A DNA stretch of 40,593 nucleotides from Zhongshania sp. (GCA_018066965.1 JAGPVP010000121.1:1-40593); one strand, 5' to 3'. Positions 25,236 through 35,753 are shown, numbered from the stretch's first letter. Program-made: numbers and translations. The notes: generated from the letters alone by a model not told the origin.

Positions 25236-25813
25236 ACGATACCGTCAGAGAATCTCTATCAGCATTGATGGATGGCGAGGCTAGCGAGCTTGAGCTTCGG
25301 CGTATTCTCACTGCCGACGAGCAGGCAATCCGTACCGAATGGGCTGATTTGCACCGCTCACAGCAGTTGCTCAAAAACGAAAGCAATCCATTCATGGGAT
25401 GGGATATTTCGTCGCGAGTTATGGCTGAGATTGCCGACGAAGAGCTAGTTAAAAGCGGCGGAACCGGCTGGAAGCAAGCTATTTCTGGTCTTGCGATAGC
25501 GGCAAGTGTCGCTGCCGTCGTGGTTGTTGGCTCCATGGGTGGCAATATGTTTGGCGGCTCAACGCAAATGGTGGCGGATAACAACGGCGTGAGTGGCCGC
25601 GTTTATCCTGCACAAGCTTCATCCGCGGCCGTTGGTGGCGTGGCGGTGAGTGCTCAGGCGCAGGCATCTCCTGCTGGGCCGTTGCTGAATAATGACGTTG
25701 AAGCGCGTAAACGCTTTGAGGCGTATTTGCGCAAGCACACAGATCGGGCTGCGTTTAATAACGGTCAAGGCATGGTGTCTTACGCGCGTGTAGTGTCTCA
25801 GGAGTCCGAATAG
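25232..25813 (+). CDS. rseA: Anti-sigma-E factor RseA/MucA
   Basis: This 193-residue inner-membrane protein holds RpoE inactive and is cut by proteases during stress. The N-terminal cytoplasmic domain ([26 protein letters not shown]) is the usual sigma-binding fold; a single membrane helix lies at about 83-103 (AISGLAIAASVAAVVVVG) and the periplasmic C-terminus of about 90 residues is low in similarity, as is typical. It overlaps rpoE by four bases and is followed one base later by rseB. The long Ala/Ser/Gln-rich stretch near 120-145 looks unstructured. Confidence 0.9.
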   Translation: MNDTVRESLSALMDGEASELELRRILTADEQAIRTEWADLHRSQQLLKNESNPFMGWDISSRVMAEIADEELVKSGGTGWKQAISGLAIAASVAAVVVVGSMGGNMFGGSTQMVADNNGVSGRVYPAQASSAAVGGVAVSAQAQASPAGPLLNNDVEARKRFEAYLRKHTDRAAFNNGQGMVSYARVVSQESE

Positions 25814-25814
25814 C

Positions 25815-26732
25815 GTGATCGTTCGGCTTGCCTTTACGGCGCTAGCTGCAATATTAGTTAGCGCCCCAGTATTCAGTCTTGAATCCGGTAGTGAACTGCT
25901 CAATAAGATGACGCACAGTCATCGTGAGCTGAACTATCGCGCTATTGTTACTTATCAGTTAGGTGAGCAGCTTAGCAGTTACCGCATTACTCATACCGTT
26001 CACGATGGTAAAGAGTTTGAGGCATTGGAGTCGCTGGACGGCAACCATCAAGATTTGGTTCATCACGGACACGATGTTAATTGTGTTCATCCCGGCCCCC
26101 AGTTAATTCGTCTTTTTAACGCAGATGATGAGCAGGGCTTTTATCGCTATTACGATGTCGATGTCGAGGGTGAAGGCCGAGTAGCTGGCCGCGATGCCGT
26201 TATATTGTCAATAAAACCACGTGATGTGTACCGCCTAGGTTATAAATTGTCGCTGGACAGCGAAACCGGCTTATTGCTGCGTTCAGATATTGTAAATCAG
26301 CAGGGCAAAGTGCTTGAGCGCTTTCAGTATGTGATGCTGGATTTAAATATTCCTGACAATGAACTGATTGTGGAGGGTGCTATTGAAGTGCAGCATAAAG
26401 ACGTTGCTGTAAATGATCCGGCCGCGATGCATATACGAGTGTGGCGGCCAGACTGGATTCCCGCTGGCTTTACGCCACTAAAAGAAGCTGGTGACGGCAA
26501 TGCCGCAATGACCTACACCGATGGTCTTGCGGTAATGTCAGTATTTGTTGAGCCCTTATTAACAACGGATTCAGGTGCTGTGCCCGTTACTGAAGGTGGA
26601 ATGCGCCGCGGCGCCTCGGTGAGCTATACAGTCGCTTTCCCTGAAAGCGGTATGTTCGCGACGGTGGTGGGCGAAGTTCCCATGCTCACGGCCAAGCAAG
26701 TGGCGAAATCACTGAGTTGGGATCAGCGGTGA
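25815..26732 (+). CDS. rseB: Periplasmic sigma-E regulator RseB/MucB
   Basis: RseB binds the periplasmic end of RseA and protects it from proteolysis until off-pathway lipopolysaccharide is sensed. The 305-residue protein has a signal peptide (MIVRLAFTALAAILVSAPVFS, cleavage before LESG), the N-terminal domain (SELLNKMTHSHRELNYRAIVTYQ) and a C-terminal domain ending SMFATVVGEVPMLTAKQVAKS-like residues. The start is GTG, one base after the rseA stop; no ATG is available before the signal peptide. rseC overlaps its end. Confidence 0.9.
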   Translation: MIVRLAFTALAAILVSAPVFSLESGSELLNKMTHSHRELNYRAIVTYQLGEQLSSYRITHTVHDGKEFEALESLDGNHQDLVHHGHDVNCVHPGPQLIRLFNADDEQGFYRYYDVDVEGEGRVAGRDAVILSIKPRDVYRLGYKLSLDSETGLLLRSDIVNQQGKVLERFQYVMLDLNIPDNELIVEGAIEVQHKDVAVNDPAAMHIRVWRPDWIPAGFTPLKEAGDGNAAMTYTDGLAVMSVFVEPLLTTDSGAVPVTEGGMRRGASVSYTVAFPESGMFATVVGEVPMLTAKQVAKSLSWDQR

Positions 26733-27220
26733 TTACCGAGTCAGGTCGAGTTGTCGGAATTGAAGACAAAGCCCTGTGGGTAGAAACTATTCGCCGAAGC
26801 ACATGTGGCAGCTGTGCCGCGCAAAAAGGCTGTGGCCAAGGTTTAATGAATAAACTCACAGATGGCCGTCGCAATCAGTTACGCGTATTGCTCGGTTCTC
26901 AGTCTGCTGACGCTTTTCATTTAGACGATGAAGTTGAAATCAGTATTCCTGAGCGCGCCCTTATTGCGGGCGCGATGACGGTGTACTTGCTTCCTCTTTT
27001 CAGCATGATCGCAGGTATGGCATTGGCTTCGCAGTATGCGCCCAGTGATGCGATTGCTGCGCTGGGTGCCTTGTTGGGCTTTGTGGGAGGTATGGTATTG
27101 GTTCGTTTACACGCCATGTATATTCACAATAAGCCGGCGTTTCAGGCCTCTGTGGTGGCTAAATACGAGCCAGGCTTGATTAATTCTGTTGCTATTAGCA
27201 CTACTCCCTATTCTGAGTGA
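26729..27220 (+). CDS. rseC: RseC/MucC-family membrane protein
   Basis: RseC is a small inner-membrane protein of the sigma-E operon; in E. coli and relatives it is linked to reducing-system maintenance of SoxR and to thiamine synthesis. The 163-residue form starts MITESGRVVGIEDKALWVET at GTG, overlapping the rseB stop (GTGA); a TTG 12 bp earlier gives an extended start not conserved in E. coli RseC. The cysteine cluster C-x2-C-x5-C (CGSCAAQKGC) is near residue 28, and two hydrophobic segments lie at about 76-97 and 102-120. In Pseudomonas, mucD follows; here lepA comes next, 89 bp later. Confidence 0.85.
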   Translation: MITESGRVVGIEDKALWVETIRRSTCGSCAAQKGCGQGLMNKLTDGRRNQLRVLLGSQSADAFHLDDEVEISIPERALIAGAMTVYLLPLFSMIAGMALASQYAPSDAIAALGALLGFVGGMVLVRLHAMYIHNKPAFQASVVAKYEPGLINSVAISTTPYSE

Positions 27221-27309
27221 GTCTATTCATAGCCTAGAGCTGTGGCTTTGCGATACAATCGCGCCTCTGAAATTCCATCATTTTTGTTTCTCTGAGGTAT
27301 AAGCCGAGC

Positions 27310-29109
27310 GTGTCCAGTCTCGATTTAATTCGCAATTTCTCAATTATTGCTCATATTGACCACGGTAAATCTACCTTAGCTGATCGTTTCATCCAAACTT
27401 GTGGTGGTTTGAGTGAGCGTGAAATGTCGGCCCAGGTGCTAGATTCAATGGATATCGAGCGCGAGCGCGGTATCACCATTAAAGCCCAATCGGTCACCCT
27501 AAACTACACCGCGTTGGATGGTAAAACCTATCAGCTCAACTTCATTGATACCCCCGGCCACGTCGATTTTTCTTATGAAGTGTCGCGGTCTTTGGCTGCC
27601 TGTGAAGGTGCTTTATTGGTAGTGGACGCGGCGCAGGGTGTTGAAGCCCAGTCGGTTGCTAACTGCTACACCGCAATTGAGCAGGGCTTGGAAGTACTGC
27701 CTATTTTGAACAAAATGGATTTGCCGCAAGCGGATCCAGATAAAGTAAAACACGAGATTGAAGAAATCATTGGTGTTGACGCCAGTGAGGCGGTGGCTGT
27801 TTCCGCTAAGACAGGCATGGGTATTCACGAAACGCTCGAGCATTTGATTGCCAAAATTCCACCGCCAGTGGGTGATCCAAGTGCACCACTGCAAGCGCTG
27901 ATTATTGACTCGTGGTTTGATAATTACCAAGGCGTTGTGTCGTTGGTGCGAGTAAAAAATGGCACCTTAAAACGTGGCGAGAAGATTGTTAGCAAGACCT
28001 TGGGCAAAGCCCATGTTGTAGACGTGGTTGGTATCTTTACCCCCAAACAGACCGCTACCGGTGTATTGCGTGCGGGTGAAGTAGGTTTTGTCATCGCCGG
28101 CATCAAAGATATTCATGGCGCGCCAGTGGGGGATACTTTCACCCACGCGTCTACTCCCACGGTGGCAGCCCTGCCGGGCTTTAAAAAAGTGAAGCCGCAG
28201 GTTTATGCGGGTTTGTTTACCGTCTCGACTGAAGATTACGAAGATTTTCGCGATGCCCTCAGTAAATTAACTCTGAATGACGCCTCCTTGTTTTATGAGC
28301 CAGAAAGCTCTGACGCCTTAGGGTTTGGCTTTCGTTGTGGCTTTCTTGGCACCCTGCACATGGAGATTATTCAAGAGCGCCTAGAGCGCGAGTACGATCT
28401 TGATTTAATTACCACGGCGCCAACCGTTATTTACGAAGTACTGAAAAAGAACGGTCAGGTAGTGATGGTCGATAACCCATCATCGATGCCCGACCCAGGT
28501 GAGCTAGAAGAAACCCGCGAGCCAATAGCGAGGGTGAATATTCTGGTGCCGCAGGAGCATTTGGGCAACGTTATTAGCCTGTGCGCAGAGAAACGCGGAA
28601 TTCAAAAAGACATGCAGTTTCTGGGGCAGCAGGTTTCGCTGAATTGGGAAATTCCAATGAGCGAGGTCGTGCTAGACTTCTTTGATAGACTGAAGTCGGT
28701 GAGCCGTGGCTTTGCGTCCTTGGACTATAGTTTTGACCGTTTTGAAGCGGCCAACTTGGTGAAGCTGGACGTACTGATTAACGGTGATAGAGTAGATGCC
28801 TTGGCGCTTATTGTGCATCGCGATATTGCCCAGAATCGCGGACGGCAATTAGTTGATAAAATGCAGGAATTAATTCCTAGGCAGATGTTTGATGTGGCGA
28901 TTCAGGCGGCGATTGGCGGCCATGTTATTGCTAGGCAAACCGTAAAAGCATTGCGTAAAAACGTGACCGCCAAGTGTTATGGTGGCGACGTGTCGCGTAA
29001 GCGTAAATTATTAGAAAAACAAAAAGCCGGTAAAAAACGCATGAAGCAAGTGGGCAATGTCGAAATTCCCCAAACTGCGTTTTTGGCAGTACTTAAAATT
29101 GATAGCTAA
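27310..29109 (+). CDS. lepA: Elongation factor 4 (LepA)
   Basis: LepA is a ribosome-associated GTPase that back-translocates or otherwise tunes elongation, most needed under stress. The 599-residue protein starts [23 protein letters not shown], a conserved G1 (AHIDHGKST), followed by G3 DTPGH, G4 NKMD, and the typical C-terminal domain ending with [18 protein letters not shown]. The start is GTG with GAGG 12 bases ahead. The classic order lepA-lepB-(DUF4845)-rnc-era-recO follows. The 89 bp before it contain TTGCGATACAAT-type elements that could be a promoter but I cannot prove it. Confidence 0.97.
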   Translation: MSSLDLIRNFSIIAHIDHGKSTLADRFIQTCGGLSEREMSAQVLDSMDIERERGITIKAQSVTLNYTALDGKTYQLNFIDTPGHVDFSYEVSRSLAACEGALLVVDAAQGVEAQSVANCYTAIEQGLEVLPILNKMDLPQADPDKVKHEIEEIIGVDASEAVAVSAKTGMGIHETLEHLIAKIPPPVGDPSAPLQALIIDSWFDNYQGVVSLVRVKNGTLKRGEKIVSKTLGKAHVVDVVGIFTPKQTATGVLRAGEVGFVIAGIKDIHGAPVGDTFTHASTPTVAALPGFKKVKPQVYAGLFTVSTEDYEDFRDALSKLTLNDASLFYEPESSDALGFGFRCGFLGTLHMEIIQERLEREYDLDLITTAPTVIYEVLKKNGQVVMVDNPSSMPDPGELEETREPIARVNILVPQEHLGNVISLCAEKRGIQKDMQFLGQQVSLNWEIPMSEVVLDFFDRLKSVSRGFASLDYSFDRFEAANLVKLDVLINGDRVDALALIVHRDIAQNRGRQLVDKMQELIPRQMFDVAIQAAIGGHVIARQTVKALRKNVTAKCYGGDVSRKRKLLEKQKAGKKRMKQVGNVEIPQTAFLAVLKIDS

Positions 29110-29124
29110 AGGATAAATAGCCGC

Positions 29125-30180
29125 ATGGTGAATTTGATTCTAATAGTGGTTGCGGCTGTTTCGCTAGTCGTTTGGTTAATACAAGAAGTAAAAGGCCGCA
29201 GACAAATGCAGCAGGCATTGCAGTGGTGCGCTGAAAAACGCACGGCTAGTGATGCCACAACGCTTAGGCAGCAAGTGGTGCCGGGCTGGTTGGAGTGGAC
29301 TTACCGTTTAGTCGTTTTTGCATGGTTTGTGTGGATCGCGAGTGTGGTATTGATTAAAGACGGCGATTTTGCGCTAGCCTTAGTCGTACTTACTATTATA
29401 GCCGGCATTATTGGCGGCTTGGATCGCTTCATATTTGAAAAAGCACGCCAGGCTTATGTAAATGCTGGCAATGTGGCTGTTTACATCACTTATTTTGTGA
29501 AACAAGATCAAGATTCGTTAAAATCTGAGTTCGGTGGCATGTTGCCGATTGCTGAAAATGCGCGCTCGTTTTTCCCCGTATTATTGGTCGTGCTGGTGCT
29601 GCGCTCATTTGTTATTGAGCCCTTTCAGATACCTTCGGCGTCGATGGTGCCCAGCCTAGAAGTGGGCGACTATATACTGGTAAATAAATTTAATTACGGG
29701 CTGCGCTTGCCGGTACTTGGCACTAAAATTTTTGAAGTGGGCGAACCTAAGCGCGGCGACGTAATGGTATTTTTCCCGCCGAATGACAGCCGTTATTTCA
29801 TTAAGCGTGTTGTGGGTTTACCCGGTGATGAAATTCGGTATGTGAATAAGCAGCTTTATATTAACGGTGAGTTAATTCAGCAAACCCTAATGGCGGAAGT
29901 GCCGCCGCTGCAGCCAGTGACTCAGGTGCTAAGCGAGCAGCTAGGCAATGTGGATCATTTAATCCACCATGATAAGCGCATTTATCGCGGCGACTTTGTT
30001 ACTACCGTCGATGCTGGTCATTACTTTATGATGGGTGACAACCGCGACAATAGCAGTGATAGTCGGGTTTGGGGTCAAGTTCCAGAAGAGAATATAGTAG
30101 GTCAGGCCTTTGCCATTTGGATGCATTGGCATTCCTTTGGCGACTTACCGAGCTTTAATCGAGTTGGGCGTATCCGCTAG
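29125..30180 (+). CDS. lepB: Signal peptidase I, with extra membrane helices
   Basis: LepB removes signal peptides from exported proteins at the periplasmic face of the inner membrane. The 351-residue protein carries the Ser/Lys dyad: S173 in PSASMVPSL and K227 in FIKRVVGLPGDE; GDNRDNSSDSR is the box E motif. It is longer than E. coli LepB (324) in the N-terminal part: hydrophobic segments lie at 1-19, 60-78, 83-99 and 149-165, four rather than the usual two. The intervening loop near 100-148 is not similar to the E. coli protein as far as I can tell. It starts at ATG 15 bp after lepA and is followed by a DUF4845 gene. Confidence 0.93.
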   Translation: MVNLILIVVAAVSLVVWLIQEVKGRRQMQQALQWCAEKRTASDATTLRQQVVPGWLEWTYRLVVFAWFVWIASVVLIKDGDFALALVVLTIIAGIIGGLDRFIFEKARQAYVNAGNVAVYITYFVKQDQDSLKSEFGGMLPIAENARSFFPVLLVVLVLRSFVIEPFQIPSASMVPSLEVGDYILVNKFNYGLRLPVLGTKIFEVGEPKRGDVMVFFPPNDSRYFIKRVVGLPGDEIRYVNKQLYINGELIQQTLMAEVPPLQPVTQVLSEQLGNVDHLIHHDKRIYRGDFVTTVDAGHYFMMGDNRDNSSDSRVWGQVPEENIVGQAFAIWMHWHSFGDLPSFNRVGRIR

Positions 30181-30192
30181 CGATAGGACAAA

Positions 30193-30567
30193 ATGATGAA
30201 AACAAAACAGGCTGGTATGGGGATGATCTCCACCTTGTTGGTACTGGGCACCGTGATTGTTTTTGCGACGATTGCGGTAAAGTTGATGCCAATTTATGTG
30301 GATTACTGGACGTTAACGCGAATCATTAAAGACGTAGTTACCGAAGAGCGCAGTAGCGATCCAACACCGGCCGGAATTCGTCATGATTTATCTAGTCGTT
30401 TTATCACTAACCGTGTCGAAGCAATATCGTTGCGAGATATTAAAATCAGCAATGATAAAACGGGTGTGGTTATTGATGCCCGTTACGAGAAGAGAACGCC
30501 GCTGATGTTTAATATCGATGCGGTGGTGCGCTTTGACGACGCAACGTTTGTAGTGCCCCGGAGTTGA
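30193..30567 (+). CDS. DUF4845 small membrane protein
   Basis: This 124-residue protein has an N-terminal type IV-pilin-like start (MMKTKQAGMGMISTLLVLGTVIVFATIAVKLMP) with one hydrophobic helix at 11-29, then a short soluble domain ending [15 protein letters not shown]4845 genes commonly sit between lepB and rnc in gammaproteobacteria; their function is not known, though the position suggests a partner of signal peptide processing. It begins at an ATG-ATG pair (either could serve) and overlaps the rnc start (TTGA). Confidence 0.75.
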   Translation: MMKTKQAGMGMISTLLVLGTVIVFATIAVKLMPIYVDYWTLTRIIKDVVTEERSSDPTPAGIRHDLSSRFITNRVEAISLRDIKISNDKTGVVIDARYEKRTPLMFNIDAVVRFDDATFVVPRS

Positions 30568-31247
30568 ATTTGAAAACCCCTGACGCGCTATGTCAGAAGA
30601 TAGGCTATCAATTTAAAGATGAGTCATTGCTCGCAATGGCCATCACCCACCGCAGTTTTAGTGCAAACAACAATGAACGGATTGAGTTTTTAGGGGATTC
30701 CTTACTCAATATGATCATTGCCGAAGTCTTGTATAAGCGCTTCCCTAATTTACGTGAAGGCGAGCTGAGCCGTATTCGCGCTTTAATGGTGAGTGGTAAG
30801 ACCTTGGCTGAGTTGGCAACAGAGTTCGAGTTAGGTGGTTTTTTACGACTGGGTGCTGGGGAAAAAAACACCGGTGGGCATCATCGTAATTCTACCCTTG
30901 CCGATGCGGTAGAGGCCTTGATTGGCGCCATTTATATCGAGGCTGGTTTTGATGTTTGCCGCGAGCGGGTTTTGTCGTGGTTTGAATCTCGGCTTGCGGT
31001 GCTTAACCCTGAGTCTAGTCATAAAGATGCTAAAACTCGTCTTCAAGAATTTTTACAGGCGCGTAAGCTGCCTTTGCCTGATTATCAATTGCTAGATACT
31101 GAAGGCGCTGATCATCAACAAACATTTATAGTGAGTTGTTCGGTATTGTTGTTAAAGTCAGCGATATCGGCTTCGGGTAGCAGCCGTCGCAAGGCCGAAC
31201 AAGCCGCCGCAGAAAAGGTGCTGGCTGCCTTAAAGGATACCGAATGA
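30564..31247 (+). CDS. rnc: Ribonuclease III
   Basis: RNase III cuts double-stranded RNA in rRNA processing and regulation. The 227-residue protein has the signature [12 protein letters not shown] with E41 and D45 in E. coli register, then [18 protein letters not shown] with the second acidic pair, and a dsRNA-binding domain from about 155 ([20 protein letters not shown] ... [16 protein letters not shown]). The start is TTG at the DUF4845 stop (TTGA), with a second TTG two codons on; neither is ATG. The next gene, era, overlaps its stop (ATGA). Order and overlaps match the classic rnc-era operon. Confidence 0.95.
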   Translation: MNLKTPDALCQKIGYQFKDESLLAMAITHRSFSANNNERIEFLGDSLLNMIIAEVLYKRFPNLREGELSRIRALMVSGKTLAELATEFELGGFLRLGAGEKNTGGHHRNSTLADAVEALIGAIYIEAGFDVCRERVLSWFESRLAVLNPESSHKDAKTRLQEFLQARKLPLPDYQLLDTEGADHQQTFIVSCSVLLLKSAISASGSSRRKAEQAAAEKVLAALKDTE

Positions 31248-32164
31248 GTAATGACGAGTCGAAAGATATGAGTACGCAACGCTGTGGTTTTGTCGCCATT
31301 GTTGGGCGCCCAAATGTGGGCAAATCTACTTTGCTGAATCATATTCTGGGACAAAAAATCAGTATTACCTCGCGCAAGCCCCAGACCACCCGACATCAGG
31401 TGCTGGGCATAAAAACCGAGGGTGCGAATCAGTTTATTTATGTAGATACCCCAGGTTTGCACGTTAAAGAAGAGCGAGCCTTGAACCGATATATGAACCG
31501 CGCTGCGAGCTCGGCGATGAAAGATGTCGATTTAGTGTTATTTGTGGTTGATAGAGACCGTTGGACCGATGACGATGAATTGGTGCTGCGCAATATTAAA
31601 AATGCACGTTGCCCCGTTGTTCTTGTTATCAATAAAGTCGATAGATTGGATGATAAGGGGCAAATTCTGCCGCTTATTGAAACCTTGCAAGCAAAGCATA
31701 GCTTTGATCATGTTGTACCTATATCAGCATTGCGCGGCCATAATCGGGAAGAGTTGGAGTCGGTTATTGCGCGGTTTTTGCCTGAAAATGCGCACATGTA
31801 TCCAGAAGATCAAATTACCGATCGCAGCGAGCGCTTTTTAGCGGCAGAGTTGGTGCGTGAGAAAATTATGCGCCAGCTAGGCGAAGAAATCCCCTATTCA
31901 ATGACCGTAGAAATAGAGGAGTTTAAGGCGTCGCCGCGTTTATTAGAGATTAGCGCCTTAATTTTGGTTGAGCGTGATGGTCAGAAAAAAATTCTTATCG
32001 GTGAGGGTGGCAGTCGCTTGCGCCAAATTGGCACCGAGGCGCGCAAGGATATGGAGATCGCCTTTGATAATAAGGTGATGCTGCGTTTGTGGGTGAAGGT
32101 TAAATCTGGCTGGGCTGATGACGAACGCGCATTACGCAGCCTTGGTTACAACGATTTTAAATAA
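31244..32164 (+). CDS. era: GTPase Era
   Basis: Era is a membrane-associated GTPase that binds 16S rRNA near its 3' end and helps mature the 30S subunit. The 306-residue protein has G1 GRPNVGKS at 21-28, G3 DTPG, G4 NKVD, and a C-terminal KH domain with [25 protein letters not shown]. It begins at ATG overlapping the rnc stop; a second ATG eight codons later is also possible because the first residues are not conserved. recO follows two bases after its stop. Confidence 0.97.
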   Translation: MSNDESKDMSTQRCGFVAIVGRPNVGKSTLLNHILGQKISITSRKPQTTRHQVLGIKTEGANQFIYVDTPGLHVKEERALNRYMNRAASSAMKDVDLVLFVVDRDRWTDDDELVLRNIKNARCPVVLVINKVDRLDDKGQILPLIETLQAKHSFDHVVPISALRGHNREELESVIARFLPENAHMYPEDQITDRSERFLAAELVREKIMRQLGEEIPYSMTVEIEEFKASPRLLEISALILVERDGQKKILIGEGGSRLRQIGTEARKDMEIAFDNKVMLRLWVKVKSGWADDERALRSLGYNDFK

Positions 32165-32166
32165 AG

Positions 32167-32898
32167 ATGAATCGGGTAGATGGGGCGCCGTGTTTTGTTT
32201 TGCATTTGCGGCCCTATCGCGATACCAGCGCCTTAGTCGAGTTATTTAGTTTAGAACATGGCCGTTTTACCTGTGTAGCAAAGGGTTTGCGAGGCAGCGG
32301 TCGCTCACGACAACAATGGCGAGCAGCGCTGCAAGTTTTTAATCTAGTGTCGGCGAGCTGGCAGGGCCGGGGTGAGCTGAAGTCACTGTTAGACGCCCAG
32401 CACCAGCAAAGTTACTCACTTAAAGGCCGGGCCTTGTACTGCGGCTTGTATATCAACGAATTGTTAGAGCGTCTGCTTTATCGCCACGACCCCCACGCCG
32501 ATGTGTTTCTTAATTACACCCACTGTCTTAGTCAGCTTGAACTCAATGCGCCGCTGGAACTCACGTTAAGACGTTTTGAGTTTAGTCTATTGGAGTCGCT
32601 CGGTTACGGACTGAATTTATCTCATTGTGCACATAGTAATGAGCCGGTGACGAAGGCGGGCTACTATCGCTTTGACCGCGATGAGGGCTTTTTCCCTGTG
32701 CAGAAAGGTGCGCCGGGCCTAGTATTTTCAGGCGCTGATTTATTGCAGTTGGCGGCAGACGAGTTTAGTGCGGATGCGCTGTTGGCGGCAAAAAAATTAA
32801 GTCGTCAAGTATTGCAGGGTTTGCTCGGTGATAAGCCTTTACAAAGTAGGGCGCTGTTTGCGACCGCGACGACATCGCCACAGGATTTGCGCAAATAA
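32167..32898 (+). CDS. recO: DNA repair protein RecO
   Basis: RecO works with RecF and RecR to load RecA onto SSB-coated single-stranded DNA. The 243-residue protein begins with the OB-fold part (LHLRPYRDTSALVELFSLEHGRF-type residues) and continues with a helical domain (LYCGLYINELLERLLYRHDPH). I see no zinc-cysteine cluster, as in other gammaproteobacterial forms. It follows era by two bases, so it is the tail of the lepA operon. In many relatives pdxJ comes next; here the next gene, on the opposite strand, is barA, 32 bp away. Confidence 0.92.
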   Translation: MNRVDGAPCFVLHLRPYRDTSALVELFSLEHGRFTCVAKGLRGSGRSRQQWRAALQVFNLVSASWQGRGELKSLLDAQHQQSYSLKGRALYCGLYINELLERLLYRHDPHADVFLNYTHCLSQLELNAPLELTLRRFEFSLLESLGYGLNLSHCAHSNEPVTKAGYYRFDRDEGFFPVQKGAPGLVFSGADLLQLAADEFSADALLAAKKLSRQVLQGLLGDKPLQSRALFATATTSPQDLRK

Positions 32899-32930
32899 AT
32901 CACCGCTGTCTGCGTTGCAAGTTGCCTCGC

Positions 32931-35579
32931 TTAAATATCGAATACCACGGCGAGATCGTGTTCGTCCTGCCAAGCGAGTAAGTCGTCTATTGCACCGATT
33001 AATGCAGAGACTTGGGTGTCGCACTTGGCGGCGCTTGCTAGTTGCTGTTCAAGCTCAAGTACCTGTTTTTTAAGGCTTGGTGTGCCGGTATAGCAACACG
33101 CACCCTTTAGGGTATGGTTAAGCGTAGCAAGCTCACTGAGGTCTCCTGCTTGGAGTGCATTGACGAGGTTTTGGCGTTGCTCAGGCAATGTTTCTAACAG
33201 CATATTGAGCATGTCTGCAGCGAGCTGTGGTCGGTTCTTGGTTAAGTGCAGACATTCATTTATATCTACTGGTCTAGCGCAATCTGGGTTGGCGGTTACT
33301 GCGGGTGATAGTTTTAAGTGGCTGCTTAGCAAGGTGGCGAGTTGGCGCTCAGAGATTGGCTTGCTGAAATAATCATTAATGCCTGCTTCGCGTAGTTGCG
33401 AGGGATTTTCTGGCGATAAATAAGCCGACAGCGCAATGATAGGCGTATTGGTATTTAAGCCGTCTTTACGGATGCGTCGACTGGTTTCAATGCCGTCCAT
33501 TTGCGGCATTTGTATATCCATAAAAATCAGATCAAAACATTTCTCACGACACTGTTGCAGTGCTTCTGCACCGTTTTGTGCAAAATCCGTATGTATTGCC
33601 ATATCTCCCAAAAAATTACCCAAAATATGTAAATTAGATGGGTTGTCATCTACCGCTAAAATAGTGGTGTTGGGAAAGCTGGCAGTGTGCTGCCGCGCCA
33701 GCGGATTATGTTGCAGGCCTTTGTGGAGCGCATCGAATAATTTAATATGAGAAAACGGTTTGCTGAGATAAATGTGCGTCTCATCGTCACATTGTTGATC
33801 GGTATAGGGCGCAATAATTACGGCAGAACGATCTAGTTCAGCCAATATACTGCGTGAGTCTGGGTTGTTGTCGGTGCAAATCACGCAATAATCGGCGGGT
33901 GCTAAATCGCTGAGTTCGGTGCAATGATGGACTTCAAGGCCCCACGAAAAAAGTAGTGATTTTATGGCTTGGGTATGGAGTTCGTTGCGGTCGTATAAGG
34001 CGAGTGATTTACCTTGTAGAACATTGAAATCGCGGAGTTTAATGGCATTACTGGTCGCAGGCAGATTTAATGTAAACCAAAACATAGCGCCTTGACCGGG
34101 CTCGCTAAGGATTCCAATCTCGCCGCCCATCTGCTCTACCAGACCTTTTACAATGACTAAGCCTAAGCCGGTTCCCCCATATTGACGGCTGATAGAGGCA
34201 TCTGCCTGGCTGAAATCTTTGAATATTCCCTGTTGCTGTTCTTTGGAAAGACCTATTCCGGTATCGCTGATTTGAAATGTTACTTTTGTAGTTTGGCCTT
34301 CAGCTTGGGTGCTTAGTATGGCAACTTTTATATGGCCGGCGGGTGTGAATTTGATGGCATTGCTAATGAGATTGGTAAGTATCTGTCTTAATCGTAAACC
34401 GTCGGTGAGTACTGTTTCCGGTGTGCCTTGTTGGATAATTAAGGCAAGCTCGAGGGATTTGTCGTTTGCGCTAGGCGCAAGCAGCTGAAGCGTATCTTCA
34501 ACGGCTTCGCGAAGATTAACGGGAGCATTGTCTAATACTAATTTCCCCGCTTCTAGTTTAGAAAAATCCAAAATATCATTAATAATAGTGAGCAGGCTAT
34601 TGGCCGAATTGTGGATTGTTTCGATAGCTTCACGTTGACGAATTTCGAGTTCCGATTTTAATAAAATTTTACTGAAGCCGATAATACCGCTGAGCGGTGT
34701 GCGGATTTCGTGACTGGTGTTGGCCAAGAATTCAGATTTTATTCGGCTAGCATTCACGGCTTCGCGTCGCGCTAAGTCTAGTTCTATATTTTGAACTTCG
34801 ACGGTTTCGAGGGTTTCACGAAGATCGATATTGGTTTGTTCAATGCTGCCTTGGAGTTCTTGCAGTTCTTTTTGGTGGGCATGATTCAGCTGATTTAGTT
34901 CTTCGGCAATCTCATTAAATTCGTCATTTTCTGGAATATGGGCGTGAAAATTCCGCGAGCCAGTCGCCATTTTGCGAATGGTTTGGCGTAACGTGGCAAG
35001 ATCCGTCGCCAAGGATTGGTTAATATAACTAGTAAGGCTGACGCACATAACAAAGGCGAGTACTAAAAATACCGTGCCAACCAAGAGTGTTTGATATTGA
35101 TGTATTTTTAAATGACGCCAATCGAACTGCATTACCACCCAACCTACAATGGGTGTTACTGCTTGTGAATTAAGCGCTTGCGATACCACCGGTTGGAGTA
35201 TCAGCAGACCGTTATCTAAAAATTGGTATTGGGCATTTTGTTCGCCAGGTCGCATTACCACGCTTGATAAATTGGATTTTGGGCCAGCTTGGGTGATCAA
35301 TTGCATATCTGCTGAGTAAATAGCGATGGCTTTTACGGCGGTTTCTTCTAATGCGGTAGTGGTAATACGGTCTAAGGTGTCGTCGTGACCATCGGCAAGG
35401 ACATGCTCGGAGAGAATGGCGAGTTGTTCGCTAGACGTTTTTGCACGCTCGGTCATAAGGTTACGCAGCTCATGAATCTGGCTGAGCATGAGGTAGGCGC
35501 TGAGTGCCAGCGACAAAGCGAGTATAGGGAGCAAGCCCATAACTAAGATCAATTTTCTTATTCCCAATCGCGCGCGCAT
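32931..35579 (-). CDS. barA: Hybrid sensor kinase BarA/GacS
   Basis: BarA (GacS) passes phosphate to the UvrY/GacA regulator that drives small regulatory RNAs controlling CsrA/RsmA. The 882-residue protein has membrane helices at about 9-30 and 166-184 with a periplasmic sensor between, a HAMP segment, the kinase H-box with H290 (ANTSHEIRTPLSG), an ATP-binding domain (NLISNAIKFTP, GIGLS, YGGTGLGL), a degenerate receiver at about 515-625, a true receiver with D688 (FMDIQMPQMDG) and an HPt domain with H822 (NHTLKGACCY). That gives the H-D-H relay of BarA. It lies opposite recO and cysM, as in related genomes. Confidence 0.93.
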   Translation of the reverse strand: MRARLGIRKLILVMGLLPILALSLALSAYLMLSQIHELRNLMTERAKTSSEQLAILSEHVLADGHDDTLDRITTTALEETAVKAIAIYSADMQLITQAGPKSNLSSVVMRPGEQNAQYQFLDNGLLILQPVVSQALNSQAVTPIVGWVVMQFDWRHLKIHQYQTLLVGTVFLVLAFVMCVSLTSYINQSLATDLATLRQTIRKMATGSRNFHAHIPENDEFNEIAEELNQLNHAHQKELQELQGSIEQTNIDLRETLETVEVQNIELDLARREAVNASRIKSEFLANTSHEIRTPLSGIIGFSKILLKSELEIRQREAIETIHNSANSLLTIINDILDFSKLEAGKLVLDNAPVNLREAVEDTLQLLAPSANDKSLELALIIQQGTPETVLTDGLRLRQILTNLISNAIKFTPAGHIKVAILSTQAEGQTTKVTFQISDTGIGLSKEQQQGIFKDFSQADASISRQYGGTGLGLVIVKGLVEQMGGEIGILSEPGQGAMFWFTLNLPATSNAIKLRDFNVLQGKSLALYDRNELHTQAIKSLLFSWGLEVHHCTELSDLAPADYCVICTDNNPDSRSILAELDRSAVIIAPYTDQQCDDETHIYLSKPFSHIKLFDALHKGLQHNPLARQHTASFPNTTILAVDDNPSNLHILGNFLGDMAIHTDFAQNGAEALQQCREKCFDLIFMDIQMPQMDGIETSRRIRKDGLNTNTPIIALSAYLSPENPSQLREAGINDYFSKPISERQLATLLSSHLKLSPAVTANPDCARPVDINECLHLTKNRPQLAADMLNMLLETLPEQRQNLVNALQAGDLSELATLNHTLKGACCYTGTPSLKKQVLELEQQLASAAKCDTQVSALIGAIDDLLAWQDEHDLAVVFDI

Positions 35580-35753
35580 TGGTTGGTGGAGCCTTTTAGT
35601 GTTGGGGTGGTATTATCATGACCGAAAATCGCGGTCGCTGCCATGTGATCAGTGGCTAGTGTACGAGTCAGCGGGTATTTCGCGAACCGTTTACAGTGCA
35701 AGCGGTGTTAAAATACCAAGGCGATAGCTAAATATAAGGTTCAGGCTGTATTT

